Positions 1 through 8,350 of a DNA stretch of 64,000 nt are shown in pieces. Origin of the DNA: WHSO01 sp963732875. Its GTDB lineage: Bacteria; Pseudomonadota; Alphaproteobacteria; SMXQ01. Position numbers and translations under genes: made by a program. The notes beneath the pieces were generated by a model that did not search any database, was not told the origin of the DNA, and saw nothing but the letters and a program-made list of their open reading frames with translations. The stretch spans positions 1,612,001-1,676,000 of the forward strand of contig CAVTBD010000002.1 of the NCBI GenBank assembly GCA_963732875.1, written 5' to 3'. How positions within the stretch are numbered: the stretch's first letter is position 1; each line of letters starts with the position of its first letter.

Positions 1-1
1 C

Positions 2-313
2 CTCGACCACCTGCTCTCCGGCGACGTGGTGTCGGGCAATCTCGTGCTCATGGTCGCGGCCTATAACGCCGGGCCCGGCAACCTCGCCAAGTGGCAGCGC
101 GACGTGCGCCACGGCTCCGACCCGCTGGTGTTCATCGAGGCGATCCCGGTGCGCGAGACCCGTCTGTTCGTGCAGCGCGTGTTCGAGAACCTGTGGATGT
201 ACCGCGCCCGGCTCGGCCAGGACGCGCCGTCGCTGGACGCCCTTGCGGCCGGGCACTGGCCTGTCTATGTAGGGCTGGACGGCCCCGGCCTCGGCGTCGC
301 CGAACAGCGCTAG
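2..313 (+). CDS. Lytic transglycosylase, C-terminal fragment (partial)
   Basis: The gene runs in from before the window and only about the last 103 residues are visible. The stretch VAAYNAGPGNLAKW is the signature end of the soluble lytic transglycosylase (SLT, goose-lysozyme-like) domain. The following VFIEAIPVRETRLFVQRV is the usual C-terminal flank that lines the glycan groove. The family cleaves the MurNAc-GlcNAc bond of peptidoglycan in the periplasm, leaving 1,6-anhydro ends. The catalytic glutamate, signal peptide and any N-terminal helical domain lie upstream and cannot be checked. The reading frame is open from base 2 to the TAG at 311. Confidence 0.85.
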   Translation, partial: LDHLLSGDVVSGNLVLMVAAYNAGPGNLAKWQRDVRHGSDPLVFIEAIPVRETRLFVQRVFENLWMYRARLGQDAPSLDALAAGHWPVYVGLDGPGLGVAEQR

Positions 314-334
314 GGGTTTGCCTTTACATCAAAT

Positions 335-404
335 CGTCACCCCCGCGGAAGCGGGGGTCCAAGTTCTTGATAAAACGTGGATTCCCGCTTTCGCGGGAAT
401 GACG
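335..404. repeat. REP-like double-hairpin repeat
   Basis: CGTCA (335-339) and TGACG (400-404) bracket two hairpins: ACCCCCGC/GCGGGGGT (339-346, 351-358) and ATTCCCGC/GCGGGAAT (381-388, 393-400). The sequence is the common proteobacterial 'GTCATTCCCGCGAAAGCGGGAAT' type of intergenic palindrome. It sits between the transglycosylase stop and moaB and may also stabilise or end the upstream transcript. There is no T tract. Confidence 0.75.
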
Positions 405-480
405 AGGAAAGTCAATTCAGTCGCTTAGCACTCTAGGGGCCTGATCGGGCCCGCCCCACCGCCGCCACAGGATCACCGCC

Positions 481-1011
481 ATGCCCGGCATCGACGAAAC
501 GCGCAAGTTCATCCCCGTCAACATCGCCGTCCTCACGGTCTCCGACACCCGCGACGAAGCCACCGACGAATTGGGCAAGACCCTGATCGCGCGCATCGAG
601 GGCGCCGGCCACAGGCTCGCCGCGCGCCGCGTGATCAAGGACGAGGTGCCGCTGATCCAGCAGCAGGTGCGCGCCTGGGTCGATGATCCCGACATCGACG
701 TGATCATCACCAACGGCGGCACCGGCATCACCGGGCGCGACGTCACGCCGGAAGCGCTCAAGCCGATCTTCGAGAAGGAGATCGAGGGCTTCGGCGAACT
801 GTTCCGCATGATCTCCTACCAGAAGGTCGGCACGTCCACGATGCAGTCGCGCGCGGTCGGCGGCATGGCGGGCGGCACCTACATCTTCGCCCTGCCCGGC
901 TCGCCGTCCGCGTGCAAGGACGGCTGGGACGATATCCTCAAGTTCCAGCTCGATTCGCGCCACGGCCCGTGCAACCTGGTCGAGCTGATGCCGCGCCTGC
1001 GCGAGAAGTAG
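481..1011 (+). CDS. moaB: Molybdenum cofactor biosynthesis protein B
   Basis: This is a 176-residue MoaB/MogA-fold protein. The pterin-binding signature TNGGTGITGRDVTPEA lies at about residues 77-92, and the second family motif, LPGSPSACKDGWD, at about 138-150. The family adenylates molybdopterin before molybdate insertion; the precise role of MoaB as opposed to MogA varies between organisms. Length and both motifs fit MoaB. An AGGA element eight bases before the ATG supports this start. No other moa or moe gene is nearby, so it appears to be a single-gene unit following the REP-like repeat. Confidence 0.9.
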   Translation: MPGIDETRKFIPVNIAVLTVSDTRDEATDELGKTLIARIEGAGHRLAARRVIKDEVPLIQQQVRAWVDDPDIDVIITNGGTGITGRDVTPEALKPIFEKEIEGFGELFRMISYQKVGTSTMQSRAVGGMAGGTYIFALPGSPSACKDGWDDILKFQLDSRHGPCNLVELMPRLREK

Positions 1012-1018
1012 CCTAAAT

Positions 1019-2200
1019 CTATTTCCAGCCCGAAAGCGCGAGCGCCGCGAGGCCGCGCGCCGATAGAATTGTCGTCGGATCGAGAGTCTCGGCGAGGATT
1101 TGCGACAGCGCGTTGCGCACGCCGACTTTCTTACGCGCCCGGCGCGCGAGGAAGTCGATCACCCACGGGTACGACATCCAGCGCTGCGCCCGGTCGTAGC
1201 TCGCGAACTTCGCCCGCATCTGCCGTTCCAGCCCGGCCGCGTAACCCACGGCAACGTCATCGGCGGCAGCGCCCGTGCGCCACGCGGCATCGAGCGTGTC
1301 CGCGGCGAGGATCGCCGTCTCCATCGCCTTGCCGATGCCTTCGCCGGTGAGCGCATAGGTCGCGCCGATCGCCTCGCCCGCGAGCAGCACCCGGCCCTTC
1401 GCATACCCGGTGCCGGTGAGCCCGGTGCGCAGCGGCGCACCGCGCAAGGGGCCGCGCTCGGTGGCATCGGCCAACACCGCGCGGCAGGTTTCGCTCGCCG
1501 CCATGAAGCGCCGGTAGAGATCGTCGAGGTCGGGAACGCGCCCTTTCCGCTCGGTCGCCAGCGCGCCGACGCCGACGTTGACCTCGCGCGGCCCGAGCGG
1601 AAAGATCCACCCGTATCCCGGCAGCAGTTCGCGGTTGTAGAACACGGTAATGCAGTCCATCCCGTGCGGCCGCGCGAGCACGAGGTACTGGCGCATGGCG
1701 TAGGCGGACGGCCGCGCGCGATAGTCGACGCCGTAAAGCGCCAGCGACTTCGCGCTCGCACCCGTAGCGCCGATCACGAAATCGAACCGTGCCATGCTGC
1801 CGTCGCGGCAGCGGACCTGGGCGGCCTCATCGTCCTGGGTGACGGCGACGGCCTCATCGACCACCAGCGCCGCGCCGAGCGCGCACGCCGCGTCGAGCAG
1901 CAGGGTGTCGAAGCGCGCCCGCCGGCAGGTGTAGATCGGCCCTTCCGCGTCCACCGTGAGCCCGGCGGGCGAGACGATGCGGAGCCGCGGCACCCTGAAA
2001 AGCTGCGGCGCGATGGACGCAAACACGCCGAGCCGTTCCAGGCAGCGCACCGCGTCGGGAATGAGCGCGTCGCCGCACGCCTTGTCGCGCGGCGGCCGCG
2101 CCTTCTCGAAGATGGTGACGCGATGCCCGGCCCGGACCAGCGCGAGCGCGGCGGCCGTCCCGGCCGGCCCGGCACCGACGATGCCGACGTTCAATCCCAT
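1019..2200 (-). CDS. Geranylgeranyl-reductase-family FAD oxidoreductase
   Basis: The protein has 393 residues. The N-terminal Rossmann motif GIVGAGPAGTAAALAL and the following acidic residue (FEK) bind the FAD adenosine. A CGDALIPDAV segment and a GEGIGKAMETA segment near residue 280 are typical of the GGR/digeranylgeranylglycerophospholipid reductase family. The usual GD of the second FAD motif reads GE here. Such enzymes reduce isoprenoid or other lipid double bonds with NAD(P)H, but the family is broad and the substrate cannot be told from sequence. It lies downstream of the two glycosyltransferase genes on the same strand, so it may be the last gene of that unit. Confidence 0.8.
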   Translation of the reverse strand: MGLNVGIVGAGPAGTAAALALVRAGHRVTIFEKARPPRDKACGDALIPDAVRCLERLGVFASIAPQLFRVPRLRIVSPAGLTVDAEGPIYTCRRARFDTLLLDAACALGAALVVDEAVAVTQDDEAAQVRCRDGSMARFDFVIGATGASAKSLALYGVDYRARPSAYAMRQYLVLARPHGMDCITVFYNRELLPGYGWIFPLGPREVNVGVGALATERKGRVPDLDDLYRRFMAASETCRAVLADATERGPLRGAPLRTGLTGTGYAKGRVLLAGEAIGATYALTGEGIGKAMETAILAADTLDAAWRTGAAADDVAVGYAAGLERQMRAKFASYDRAQRWMSYPWVIDFLARRARKKVGVRNALSQILAETLDPTTILSARGLAALALSGWK

Positions 2201-2272
2201 GATGCGCGACCCTCCGGCCCCCTGCCGCGACCGGCGGCGAGGCGGAAAGTCTAGCGCCGTTCCGTGAAAGAT

Positions 2273-2888
2273 TCAGCGCGCGCGCCGCAACCGTCCGTAG
2301 GCCGCCGCATCGTCCACGTCCTCGAGCATCGCAAGCGGCGGCGCCTCGGCGCCCTCGGGCAGGTTCGCGCGGGTGTCGGAGAGCGCGTGGGGCCCGGACC
2401 AGCGTACGGCGCGGAACAGGCGGCGCGCGAAGGCGCGCGGGGCAAGCCGCCGGCGCGCAAGGCCGACCAGCCAGTAGCCGCCGTCGGCGGCCGGGCCGAA
2501 CACGGCCTCATGGCGCGCAAGCGCGGCGAAGGCATCGGCGATGTGGGACGGGCCGGATCGCCGGGATGTCGCCGCCAACGATCACCACCGGGCCCGGCGG
2601 CAGTCTTTCGAATACGCGCGCCATGCGCCGGCCGAGGTCGCCCTGCCCCTGCGCCACGCGCGGCAGGCGTGCGGGCCAGAACCGGGCGCCGCGCGCGAAG
2701 CCATCGGGCGTCACCGCCAGCACGGTGCGCCAGCGATGGTCCGTTCCGAGACGGCGGATCAGGGCGCGGGCGGTATCGAGATAGAAGCGGTGGGCGGCGG
2801 GATCGCCGATGCCGCGCGCGAGGCGGCGCTTGACCGCGCCCCGTTGCGGCGCGCGCAGGAACAGGACCAGGTGGCGTGCCTCAGGCAC
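2273..2888 (-). CDS. TIGR04282-family glycosyltransferase (DUF2064), frameshifted as read
   Basis: A GTG start at 2888, behind an AAGG-rich leader, opens VPEARHLVLFLRAPQ and runs in one frame to VVIVGGDIPAIRP. The rest, PSHIADAFAALARH to the stop at 2273, is one frame over. Removing one C of the GGCCCG run near 2553 restores a 204-residue protein of normal length for TIGR04282. The family resembles nucleotide-sugar GT-A enzymes, with GGDIP as the metal-binding motif and GPAADGGYWLVGL further on. NCBI names this family and TIGR04283 arsenosugar-biosynthesis glycosyltransferases, but no arsenic gene is in view. It follows the TIGR04283 gene after 14 bases and is co-directional, so the two are probably one functional pair. 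Confidence 0.75.
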
Positions 2889-2902
2889 CGCCCTTCGGGC
2901 CT

Positions 2903-3631
2903 TCAGCGGCCATAGAGCCGCGCGATCATGGGCGTGGGCAGGCCGAGGAAGTAGAGGCCGAGGCAGGACAGGTTGCGCAGCGGGCGCAGCAGCCAGCCGC
3001 CCTTCTGGTAGCGCGCGGCCGAGGTCACGGCGGGCACCGAGAACAGGCGCAGTCGCTCGGAACCGATGCGGCACACCAGGTCCACGTCCTCCATCAGCGG
3101 ATCGGGACGGAAGCCGCCCAGCGTGCGGTAGAACGCGGCCGAGATCAGCAGGCCCTGGTCGCCGTAGGGCAGGCCGAGCACCCGGCAGCGCCACGCCACC
3201 AGCGTCTCCAGCACGCGTGCGGGCCAGGCAGCCTCGTCGAGGGCGAAGCGGAACGCCGCCGCGCGGCCGGGACTGGCCGGGTTGTTGACGAAGCCCGACG
3301 CCGCACACAGCCACGGGCCGGCGAGCCTTGTGTCGGCATGAAGGAACAGGAGCCAGTCGCCGTTGGCGGCCCTGGCGCCCTCAGCGAGCTGGGAGCCGCG
3401 CCCGGCAGGCGCCGTGACGACGCGCACGCCGGCGCGCCCGGCAATGGCCACCGTATCGTCGGAGGAACCGCCGTCCGCCACGATCACCTCGAGCTCGGGC
3501 GCCACCACGCCCAGGTCATGGGCGGTGCGCCGGCCGTCCTCGATGGCGGCGAGACAGGCGGGAAGATGGGCCGCCGCGTTCAGCGTCGGAATCACGATAC
3601 TCAGCACGGTACTGGTCTCCTCGATCCGCAT
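2903..3631 (-). CDS. TIGR04283-family glycosyltransferase (GT2)
   Basis: This is a 242-residue GT-A glycosyltransferase. It starts MRIEETSTVLSIVIPTLNAA with the family 2 opening motif, carries VIVADGGSSDDTV (nucleotide binding) and ends the catalytic core with FLHADTRL, which holds the metal-binding D-x-D-like element. An upstream in-frame start at 3679 exists, but AGGAGG six bases before the ATG at 3631 decides for the shorter form. It is the first gene of a minus-strand run with the TIGR04282 partner and a GGR-family oxidoreductase. Members are named for arsenosugar synthesis by context in other bacteria; the acceptor here is unknown. Confidence 0.85.
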   Translation of the reverse strand: MRIEETSTVLSIVIPTLNAAAHLPACLAAIEDGRRTAHDLGVVAPELEVIVADGGSSDDTVAIAGRAGVRVVTAPAGRGSQLAEGARAANGDWLLFLHADTRLAGPWLCAASGFVNNPASPGRAAAFRFALDEAAWPARVLETLVAWRCRVLGLPYGDQGLLISAAFYRTLGGFRPDPLMEDVDLVCRIGSERLRLFSVPAVTSAARYQKGGWLLRPLRNLSCLGLYFLGLPTPMIARLYGR

Positions 3632-3779
3632 CGCGGCCCTCCTGCGCTGGCTTATATAGGGGGCCGGGTCGTTACGCAAAGCCCCTTTGTCCCGGAATTC
3701 AAGGGCGTACGGCGCTTTTCCACAGGCTATCGGGGGACTGTGAACAAACGGCTTTATGGTGCTGTCATGGCGCCGTCAT

Positions 3780-3785
3780 TATAAT
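3780..3785 (+). promoter_or_regulatory. TATAAT -10 element before the radical SAM gene
   Basis: This is a perfect TATAAT in an otherwise GC-rich intergenic stretch (3680-3823). No convincing -35 is seen at the normal spacing. A 9-bp dyad, GTGAACAAA (3740-3748) and TTTGTTCAC (3794-3802), flanks the element. The LexA-type box begins one base after the hexamer, so a repressor there would block the start site. Confidence 0.55.
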
Positions 3786-3800
3786 GTTCTTGCTTTGTTC
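3786..3800 (+). promoter_or_regulatory. LexA (SOS) box of alphaproteobacterial type
   Basis: GTTC TTGCTTT GTTC matches the direct-repeat operator GTTC-N7-GTTC recognised by alphaproteobacterial LexA. It starts one base after the TATAAT and 38 bases before the ATG of the radical SAM gene at 3824. This placement is what repression needs. The match is by eye; a motif score against known SOS operators was not computed. Confidence 0.6.
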
Positions 3801-3823
3801 ACGTTTTCCGGCCATGATGCAGC

Positions 3824-4999
3824 ATGGACCAGTTACCCGACCTCGCCGGCGCGCGACCGCTCAAGGGCCGCGGCGCCGTTTCCAACCCCACCGGACGCTT
3901 CGAGCGCGAAGTCAGGGTGCGGGCCGACGACGGCTGGGGCGGCGCGGCCCGCGATAACATCGAATCCGAGGCGGCGCGCGACAATGCGCTGGCCGGCACC
4001 CTCGACCGGGCGGAGGCGGCGTCCCGGGAAGAGACGCGCCCGCGCACGCAGGTGATGATGGACGCGACCCGCGCCGTGCTCACCCGCAACAATTCCCCCG
4101 ATGTGCCGTTCGACCGCTCGATCAATCCCTATCGCGGCTGCGAGCACGGCTGCATCTACTGCTTCGCGCGGCCGACCCATGCCTATCTCGGCCTCTCGCC
4201 CGGGCTCGACTTCGAGACCCGCATCCTCGCCAAGCCCGAGGCGCCCAGGCTGCTGGCACGCGAGCTCGCGCGCAGGAACTACACCTGCAAGCCGATCGCC
4301 ATGGGCACCAACACCGATCCCTACCAGCCGACCGAGCGCAAGCTGCACGTCACGCGCGGCATCCTCGAGGTGCTGTCGTCGTGCAACCACCCGGTCTCGA
4401 TCGTCACCAAGTCGGACGCGGTGCTGGCCGATCTCGACCTGTTGTCCGGCATGGCGAAACGCCGCCTCGCCAGGGTCCATCTCTCGATCACCACGCTCGA
4501 CGCGGAACTCGCCCGCAAGCTGGAGCCGCGTGCCACATCGCCCGAGAAGCGCCTCGCCGCCGTCACCGCGCTCAGGGAAGCCGGCGTGCCCGTGGGGGTG
4601 ATGGTGGCGCCGATCATCCCGGCGCTGACCGACCGGGAGATGGAGACGATCCTCGCCCGCGCCAGGGACGCGGGCGCCGGTGAGGCCGGCTACACGCTCC
4701 TGCGCCTGCCCCTGGAGGTGAAGGAGCTGTTCGCCGAATGGCTGCTGGCTCATTACCCGGACCGGGCACGCAAGGTGCTGTCGCTGGTCAGGGATACCCG
4801 CGGCGGCCAGCTCAACGATCCCAACTTCGGCTCGCGCATGCGCGGCCAGGGGCCCTACGCCGCGCTGATCGCCGCGCGCTTCAACATGGCGGTGCGGCGT
4901 CTCGGCCTCGGGCGCGAACGGGCCCATGACAACGGCAGGCTCGATTGCTCGAAGTTCGCGCCGCCCGCGCGCAAGGGCGACCAGCTCAGGCTGTTCTAG
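3824..4999 (+). CDS. PA0069-family radical SAM protein (spore photoproduct lyase-like)
   Basis: The protein has 391 residues. The radical SAM cluster motif CEHGCIYC (Cys106, Cys110, Cys113) is followed by FARPTHAYL, the signature of the PA0069/Rv2578c group related to spore photoproduct lyase. The N-terminal arginine- and glycine-rich segment (KGRGAVSNPTGRFE) is also characteristic of this group. Radical SAM enzymes use a 4Fe-4S cluster to make a 5'-deoxyadenosyl radical; the substrate of this group is not established. The LexA-type box directly upstream suggests DNA-damage control and so a link to DNA repair, which is an inference. It is a single-gene transcription unit with its own promoter. 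Confidence 0.88.
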   Translation: MDQLPDLAGARPLKGRGAVSNPTGRFEREVRVRADDGWGGAARDNIESEAARDNALAGTLDRAEAASREETRPRTQVMMDATRAVLTRNNSPDVPFDRSINPYRGCEHGCIYCFARPTHAYLGLSPGLDFETRILAKPEAPRLLARELARRNYTCKPIAMGTNTDPYQPTERKLHVTRGILEVLSSCNHPVSIVTKSDAVLADLDLLSGMAKRRLARVHLSITTLDAELARKLEPRATSPEKRLAAVTALREAGVPVGVMVAPIIPALTDREMETILARARDAGAGEAGYTLLRLPLEVKELFAEWLLAHYPDRARKVLSLVRDTRGGQLNDPNFGSRMRGQGPYAALIAARFNMAVRRLGLGRERAHDNGRLDCSKFAPPARKGDQLRLF

Positions 5000-5057
5000 G
5001 GACAAACCTCACAACCTCGCCACGGTCGTGCCACCATCGCCATGCTAGGATGGCGCC

Positions 5058-6476
5058 ATGGCGGGACACACGGACCTGACCGGGATCGCGGTCGTCGGGC
5101 TTGCGGCGCTTCTGTGCGGCATGCTGATGACGCGCCTGCGCCAGCCCGCCGTGGTCGGCTACATCCTCGCCGGCATCCTGCTCGGCCCGACCGCCGCCGG
5201 CCTCGTCGCCAACCAGGACCAGATCCGCCTGCTCGCCGATCTCGGCGTCCTCATGCTGCTGTTCATGGTCGGCCTCGAGCTGCCGGTCGCCGCCTTCATG
5301 AAGGTATGGCGCACGGCGCTCCTGATCACGCTCGGCCAGATTGCGGGCTTCCTCGCCATCGCCTGGGGCATCGCGGCGGTGATGGGCTGGCCGTGGCCGT
5401 TCGCGGTGCTGCTCGCCTTCGCCGCGGCGCTGTCGTCCACCGCCGTCGCCATCAAGATGATCGAGGACACCGGCGAGCGCGACACCGAGACCGGGCGCAT
5501 CGCGGTCGCGGTGCTGATCGCCCAGGACCTCGCCGTCGTGCCGATGATGCTGATCGTGGGCGACATGGGCGGCGACGGCATGTCCGTCGCGGGTATCGCC
5601 AAGGTGATCGTCTCGGGCGTGCTGCTGACCGCGCTGATCGTCTACTTCGCGCGCAAGGGACCGGTCACGCTGCCGTTCGCCGAGCGCATCGCCGCCCACC
5701 CCGAGCTGCGCCCGGTCGGCGCCATCGCCTGCTGCCTCGCCGCCGCCGCGCTCGCCGGCCTGTTCGGCGTGTCGGCCGCCTACGGCGCGTTCATCGTCGG
5801 GCTCGTGCTCGGCAACGCGAAGGGGGCCGAAGACATCAGCAAAGCTGCCAAGCCGATCGAAGGGCTCCTGATGATGGTGTTCTTCCTTTCGGTCGGACTG
5901 CTGATCGACCTCAACTTCATCTGGCACAACCTCGGCCGCGTGCTGTCGTGGCTGGTGGTCGTGACCGTGGTCAAGACCGCCCTCAACATCGCCCTGATCC
6001 GCGTCCTCGGCCAGCCGTGGCCGCGCGCCTTCCTCGCCGGCGTGCTGCTCGGCCAGATCGGCGAGTTCTCGTTCCTGCTCGCCGCGGTCGGCGGCGATGC
6101 CGGCATCGTGCCCGAGGATGAGGCGCCGCTGGTGGTGGCGGTGGTGGCCCTGTCGCTCCTGTTCAGCCCGCTGTGGCTCGCCACCGCGCGGCGCCTGCAC
6201 CTGGTCGCGACGCGGCGCGGCGCGACCCTCGGCCTGATGCTGTCCTACCTCTACCGCGGCCGCTGGCGGCGCGCGGCGGCGCGCATGCGCCCGCTGGCCA
6301 AGGCCGCGCGCGATGGCGCCGATGGGGTCGCGCGGCGGGTCAAGGCGCGACGTGCGCGCAAGCGCGGCACCAGGCATCCCGCCGCCGCCAACGATCCCGC
6401 GCCGCCTTCCCCCGGCGCAACGCCGCCGGACAAGGACGGGGACGACGACGGCCTGAGGCCGGCGCGCGATGCCTGA
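5058..6476 (+). CDS. Cation:proton antiporter (CPA2/Kef family), no RCK domain
   Basis: The protein has 472 residues with about twelve hydrophobic helices up to residue 380. The CPA2 hallmarks are present: GYILAGILLGP near residue 35, FMVGLE near 73 and LLGQIGEFSFLLA near 335. It exchanges K+ or Na+ for protons across the inner membrane. Unlike KefB, KefC and YbaL it lacks the TrkA-N (RCK) nucleotide-binding domain. Instead it ends in a basic tail (RRVKARRARKRG) and an acidic, proline-rich end. The last eight bases overlap the start of rnhB, which indicates coupled translation. Confidence 0.85.
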   Translation: MAGHTDLTGIAVVGLAALLCGMLMTRLRQPAVVGYILAGILLGPTAAGLVANQDQIRLLADLGVLMLLFMVGLELPVAAFMKVWRTALLITLGQIAGFLAIAWGIAAVMGWPWPFAVLLAFAAALSSTAVAIKMIEDTGERDTETGRIAVAVLIAQDLAVVPMMLIVGDMGGDGMSVAGIAKVIVSGVLLTALIVYFARKGPVTLPFAERIAAHPELRPVGAIACCLAAAALAGLFGVSAAYGAFIVGLVLGNAKGAEDISKAAKPIEGLLMMVFFLSVGLLIDLNFIWHNLGRVLSWLVVVTVVKTALNIALIRVLGQPWPRAFLAGVLLGQIGEFSFLLAAVGGDAGIVPEDEAPLVVAVVALSLLFSPLWLATARRLHLVATRRGATLGLMLSYLYRGRWRRAAARMRPLAKAARDGADGVARRVKARRARKRGTRHPAAANDPAPPSPGATPPDKDGDDDGLRPARDA

Positions 6477-7143
6477 CTTCGCCATCGAAGCCACGCTCGG
6501 CGGTATCGTGTGCGGCATCGACGAGGCCGGGCGCGGACCTTGGGCGGGGCCGGTGGTCGCGGCGGCGGCGGTGCTCGATGCGGCCTGCCTGCCCGATAGC
6601 CTGCTCAAAGGCCTCGACGATTCCAAGAGGCTGAGCGCGCGGAAGCGTGAGGTGATGTTCGACATCCTGACGCAGGAATGCGCCGCCGGCCGGTTGTGGT
6701 TCGCGGCCGGCGCGGCGAGCGTCGCCGAGATCGACCGCCTCAACATCCTGCGGGCGACCTTCGCCGCCATGACGCGCGCGGTCGAGGGACTGTGCGTGGC
6801 ACTCGGCCGCGCGCCCGATCACGCCATCGTCGACGGCACCGGCCTGCCGCCCCTGCCCTGCCCCGCCCGCGCGGTGCCCAGGGGCGACGGGTTGTCGCTC
6901 TCGATCGCGGCCGCCTCGATCGTCGCCAAGGTGACGCGCGACCGCATGATGACCGAGCTGCATGCGCTGTTTCCCGGCTACGGCTTCGCCAGCCACATGG
7001 GCTACGGCACCGCCGAGCATCAGGCCGCGCTGGCCCGGCTCGGGCCCACCGAACACCACCGCCGCAGCTTCGCACCCATCCGCCGCCTGCTCGATTCGGC
7101 CACAATATCTGGTGTGCCCGAATCCGGCAATTCCACGATCTAG
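6469..7143 (+). CDS. rnhB: Ribonuclease HII
   Basis: The protein has 224 residues. GIDEAGRGPWAGPVVAAAAVL carries the catalytic Asp18 and Glu19 pair, and the AIVDGTGLP segment near residue 118 holds a third acidic residue. SIAAASIVAKVTRDR is the conserved substrate-binding helix. The enzyme nicks DNA 5' of single misincorporated ribonucleotides in the cytoplasm to start ribonucleotide excision repair. The start overlaps the antiporter gene by eight bases. Its 3' end carries two of the four GANTC sites that cluster before ccrM. An RNase HI gene is also present, at 25984. Confidence 0.93.
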   Translation: MPDFAIEATLGGIVCGIDEAGRGPWAGPVVAAAAVLDAACLPDSLLKGLDDSKRLSARKREVMFDILTQECAAGRLWFAAGAASVAEIDRLNILRATFAAMTRAVEGLCVALGRAPDHAIVDGTGLPPLPCPARAVPRGDGLSLSIAAASIVAKVTRDRMMTELHALFPGYGFASHMGYGTAEHQAALARLGPTEHHRRSFAPIRRLLDSATISGVPESGNSTI

Positions 7144-7197
7144 TCTAAGCCTTTGATTCCACTAAAAAATTTCTTGACCCTTGGACAAGGGTGACTC
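7093..7197. promoter_or_regulatory. Cluster of four GANTC sites before ccrM
   Basis: GATTC (7093), GAATC (7120), GATTC (7155) and GACTC (7193) lie within 105 bp ending 13 bases before the ccrM start. At about 70% GC such sites should occur roughly every 360 bp. In Caulobacter the ccrM promoter also contains GANTC sites whose methylation state limits its own expression, so self-control is plausible here. Confidence 0.5.
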
Positions 7198-7209
7198 ATC
7201 GTCGCGGCC

Positions 7210-8346
7210 ATGACCAGGGAGAGCGCGACAAACGTCGGCGAAATACTCGTCGGCAATTCGGTCGAGGTGATGAATTGCCTCAAGGAAGGATCGGCGGACA
7301 TGATCTTCGCCGACCCGCCCTATAACCTGCAATTGCAGGGCGAGCTGGTGCGCCCCAACAACACCCGCGTCGACGGGGTGGTGGAGAACTGGGACCGGTT
7401 CTCGGACTTCGCCGAATACGACCGCTTCACCCGGCGCTGGCTGTCGGCGGCCAAGCGCGTGCTCAAGGACGACGGCACGCTGTGGGTGATCGGCAGCTAC
7501 CACAACATCTACCGGGTCGGCGCGATCCTGCAGGACCTCGGCTTCTGGATCCTCAACGACGTGGTATGGCGCAAGGCCAACCCGATGCCGAACTTCCGCG
7601 GGCGGCGCTTCACCAACGCCCACGAGACCCTGCTGTGGTGCGCCAAGTCGCCGGACGCCAAGGGCTACACCTTCAACTACGAGGCCATGAAGGCCGCCAA
7701 CGACGACACCCAGATGCGCTCGGACTGGCTGCTGCCGATCTGCTCGGGCGGCGAGCGCCTCAAGAAGGACGGCGCCAAGGCGCACCCGACCCAGAAGCCG
7801 GAGGCGCTGCTCTACCGCATCCTGCTCGCTGCGACCCGGACCGGCGACGTGGTGCTCGACCCGTTCTTCGGCACCGGCACCACCGGCGCCGTCGCCAAGC
7901 GGCTCGGACGCGGCTATATCGGCATCGAGCAGGACCCGTCCTATGCCGCGCTCGCCCGGAAGCGCATCGCCCAGGTGCAGCCCGCCGATCCCGCGACGCT
8001 GGAAGTGAGCGCCAAGAAGCGCGAGCCGCGCGTGCCGTTCGGCTGGGTGGTGGAGCGCGGGTTGCTCAACGCGGGCGATATTCTCGCCGACGCGCGCGGG
8101 CGCCACACGGCCAAGGTGCGCGCCGACGGCTCGCTGGTCTCGGCCGACATCACCGGCTCGATCCACAAGGTGGGCGCCCACGTGCAGGGCCTCAGCGCCT
8201 GCAACGGCTGGACCTTCTGGCACTTCGATGTGGAAGGGAAGGCCAAGCCCATCGACCTCCTGCGCCAGCAGATCCGCGCCGACCTGGTCGCGAGCGGCCT
8301 GATCCCCGCGGCCGGCGCCGACGCGGGCGACGCCGCCGAGGCTTAA
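7210..8346 (+). CDS. ccrM: Cell-cycle adenine-N6 DNA methyltransferase CcrM (GANTC)
   Basis: This is a 378-residue beta-class amino-methyltransferase. The catalytic motif DPPYNLQL comes first (residues 35-42), and the SAM-binding DPFFGTGTTGAVAKRLGR follows at about 217-234. The C-terminal hundred residues (FGWVVERGLLNAGD, SLVSADITGSIHKVGAHVQG, NGWTFWHFD) form the CcrM-specific DNA-binding RAMA domain seen in Caulobacter and Brucella. It methylates adenine in GANTC after replication and so times cell-cycle gene expression. There is no restriction partner, as expected for this solitary methylase. Upstream is a GANTC cluster that probably autoregulates it. Confidence 0.95.
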   Translation: MTRESATNVGEILVGNSVEVMNCLKEGSADMIFADPPYNLQLQGELVRPNNTRVDGVVENWDRFSDFAEYDRFTRRWLSAAKRVLKDDGTLWVIGSYHNIYRVGAILQDLGFWILNDVVWRKANPMPNFRGRRFTNAHETLLWCAKSPDAKGYTFNYEAMKAANDDTQMRSDWLLPICSGGERLKKDGAKAHPTQKPEALLYRILLAATRTGDVVLDPFFGTGTTGAVAKRLGRGYIGIEQDPSYAALARKRIAQVQPADPATLEVSAKKREPRVPFGWVVERGLLNAGDILADARGRHTAKVRADGSLVSADITGSIHKVGAHVQGLSACNGWTFWHFDVEGKAKPIDLLRQQIRADLVASGLIPAAGADAGDAAEA

Positions 8347-8350
8347 ACAC

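Noticed and set aside
2545..2560. Programmed frameshift in the TIGR04282 gene and the three similar cases
   Set aside because: No slippery heptamer, stimulatory hairpin or shared motif was seen, and the families are not known for recoding.
4986..6770. 594-codon minus-strand frame across the antiporter and rnhB
   Set aside because: Shadow frame, composition typical of reverse complement of membrane-protein codons.
7141..7209. CtrA-binding site (TTAA-N7-TTAA) before ccrM
   Set aside because: Only a weak AT-rich run is present; the two half-sites do not match with the right spacing.
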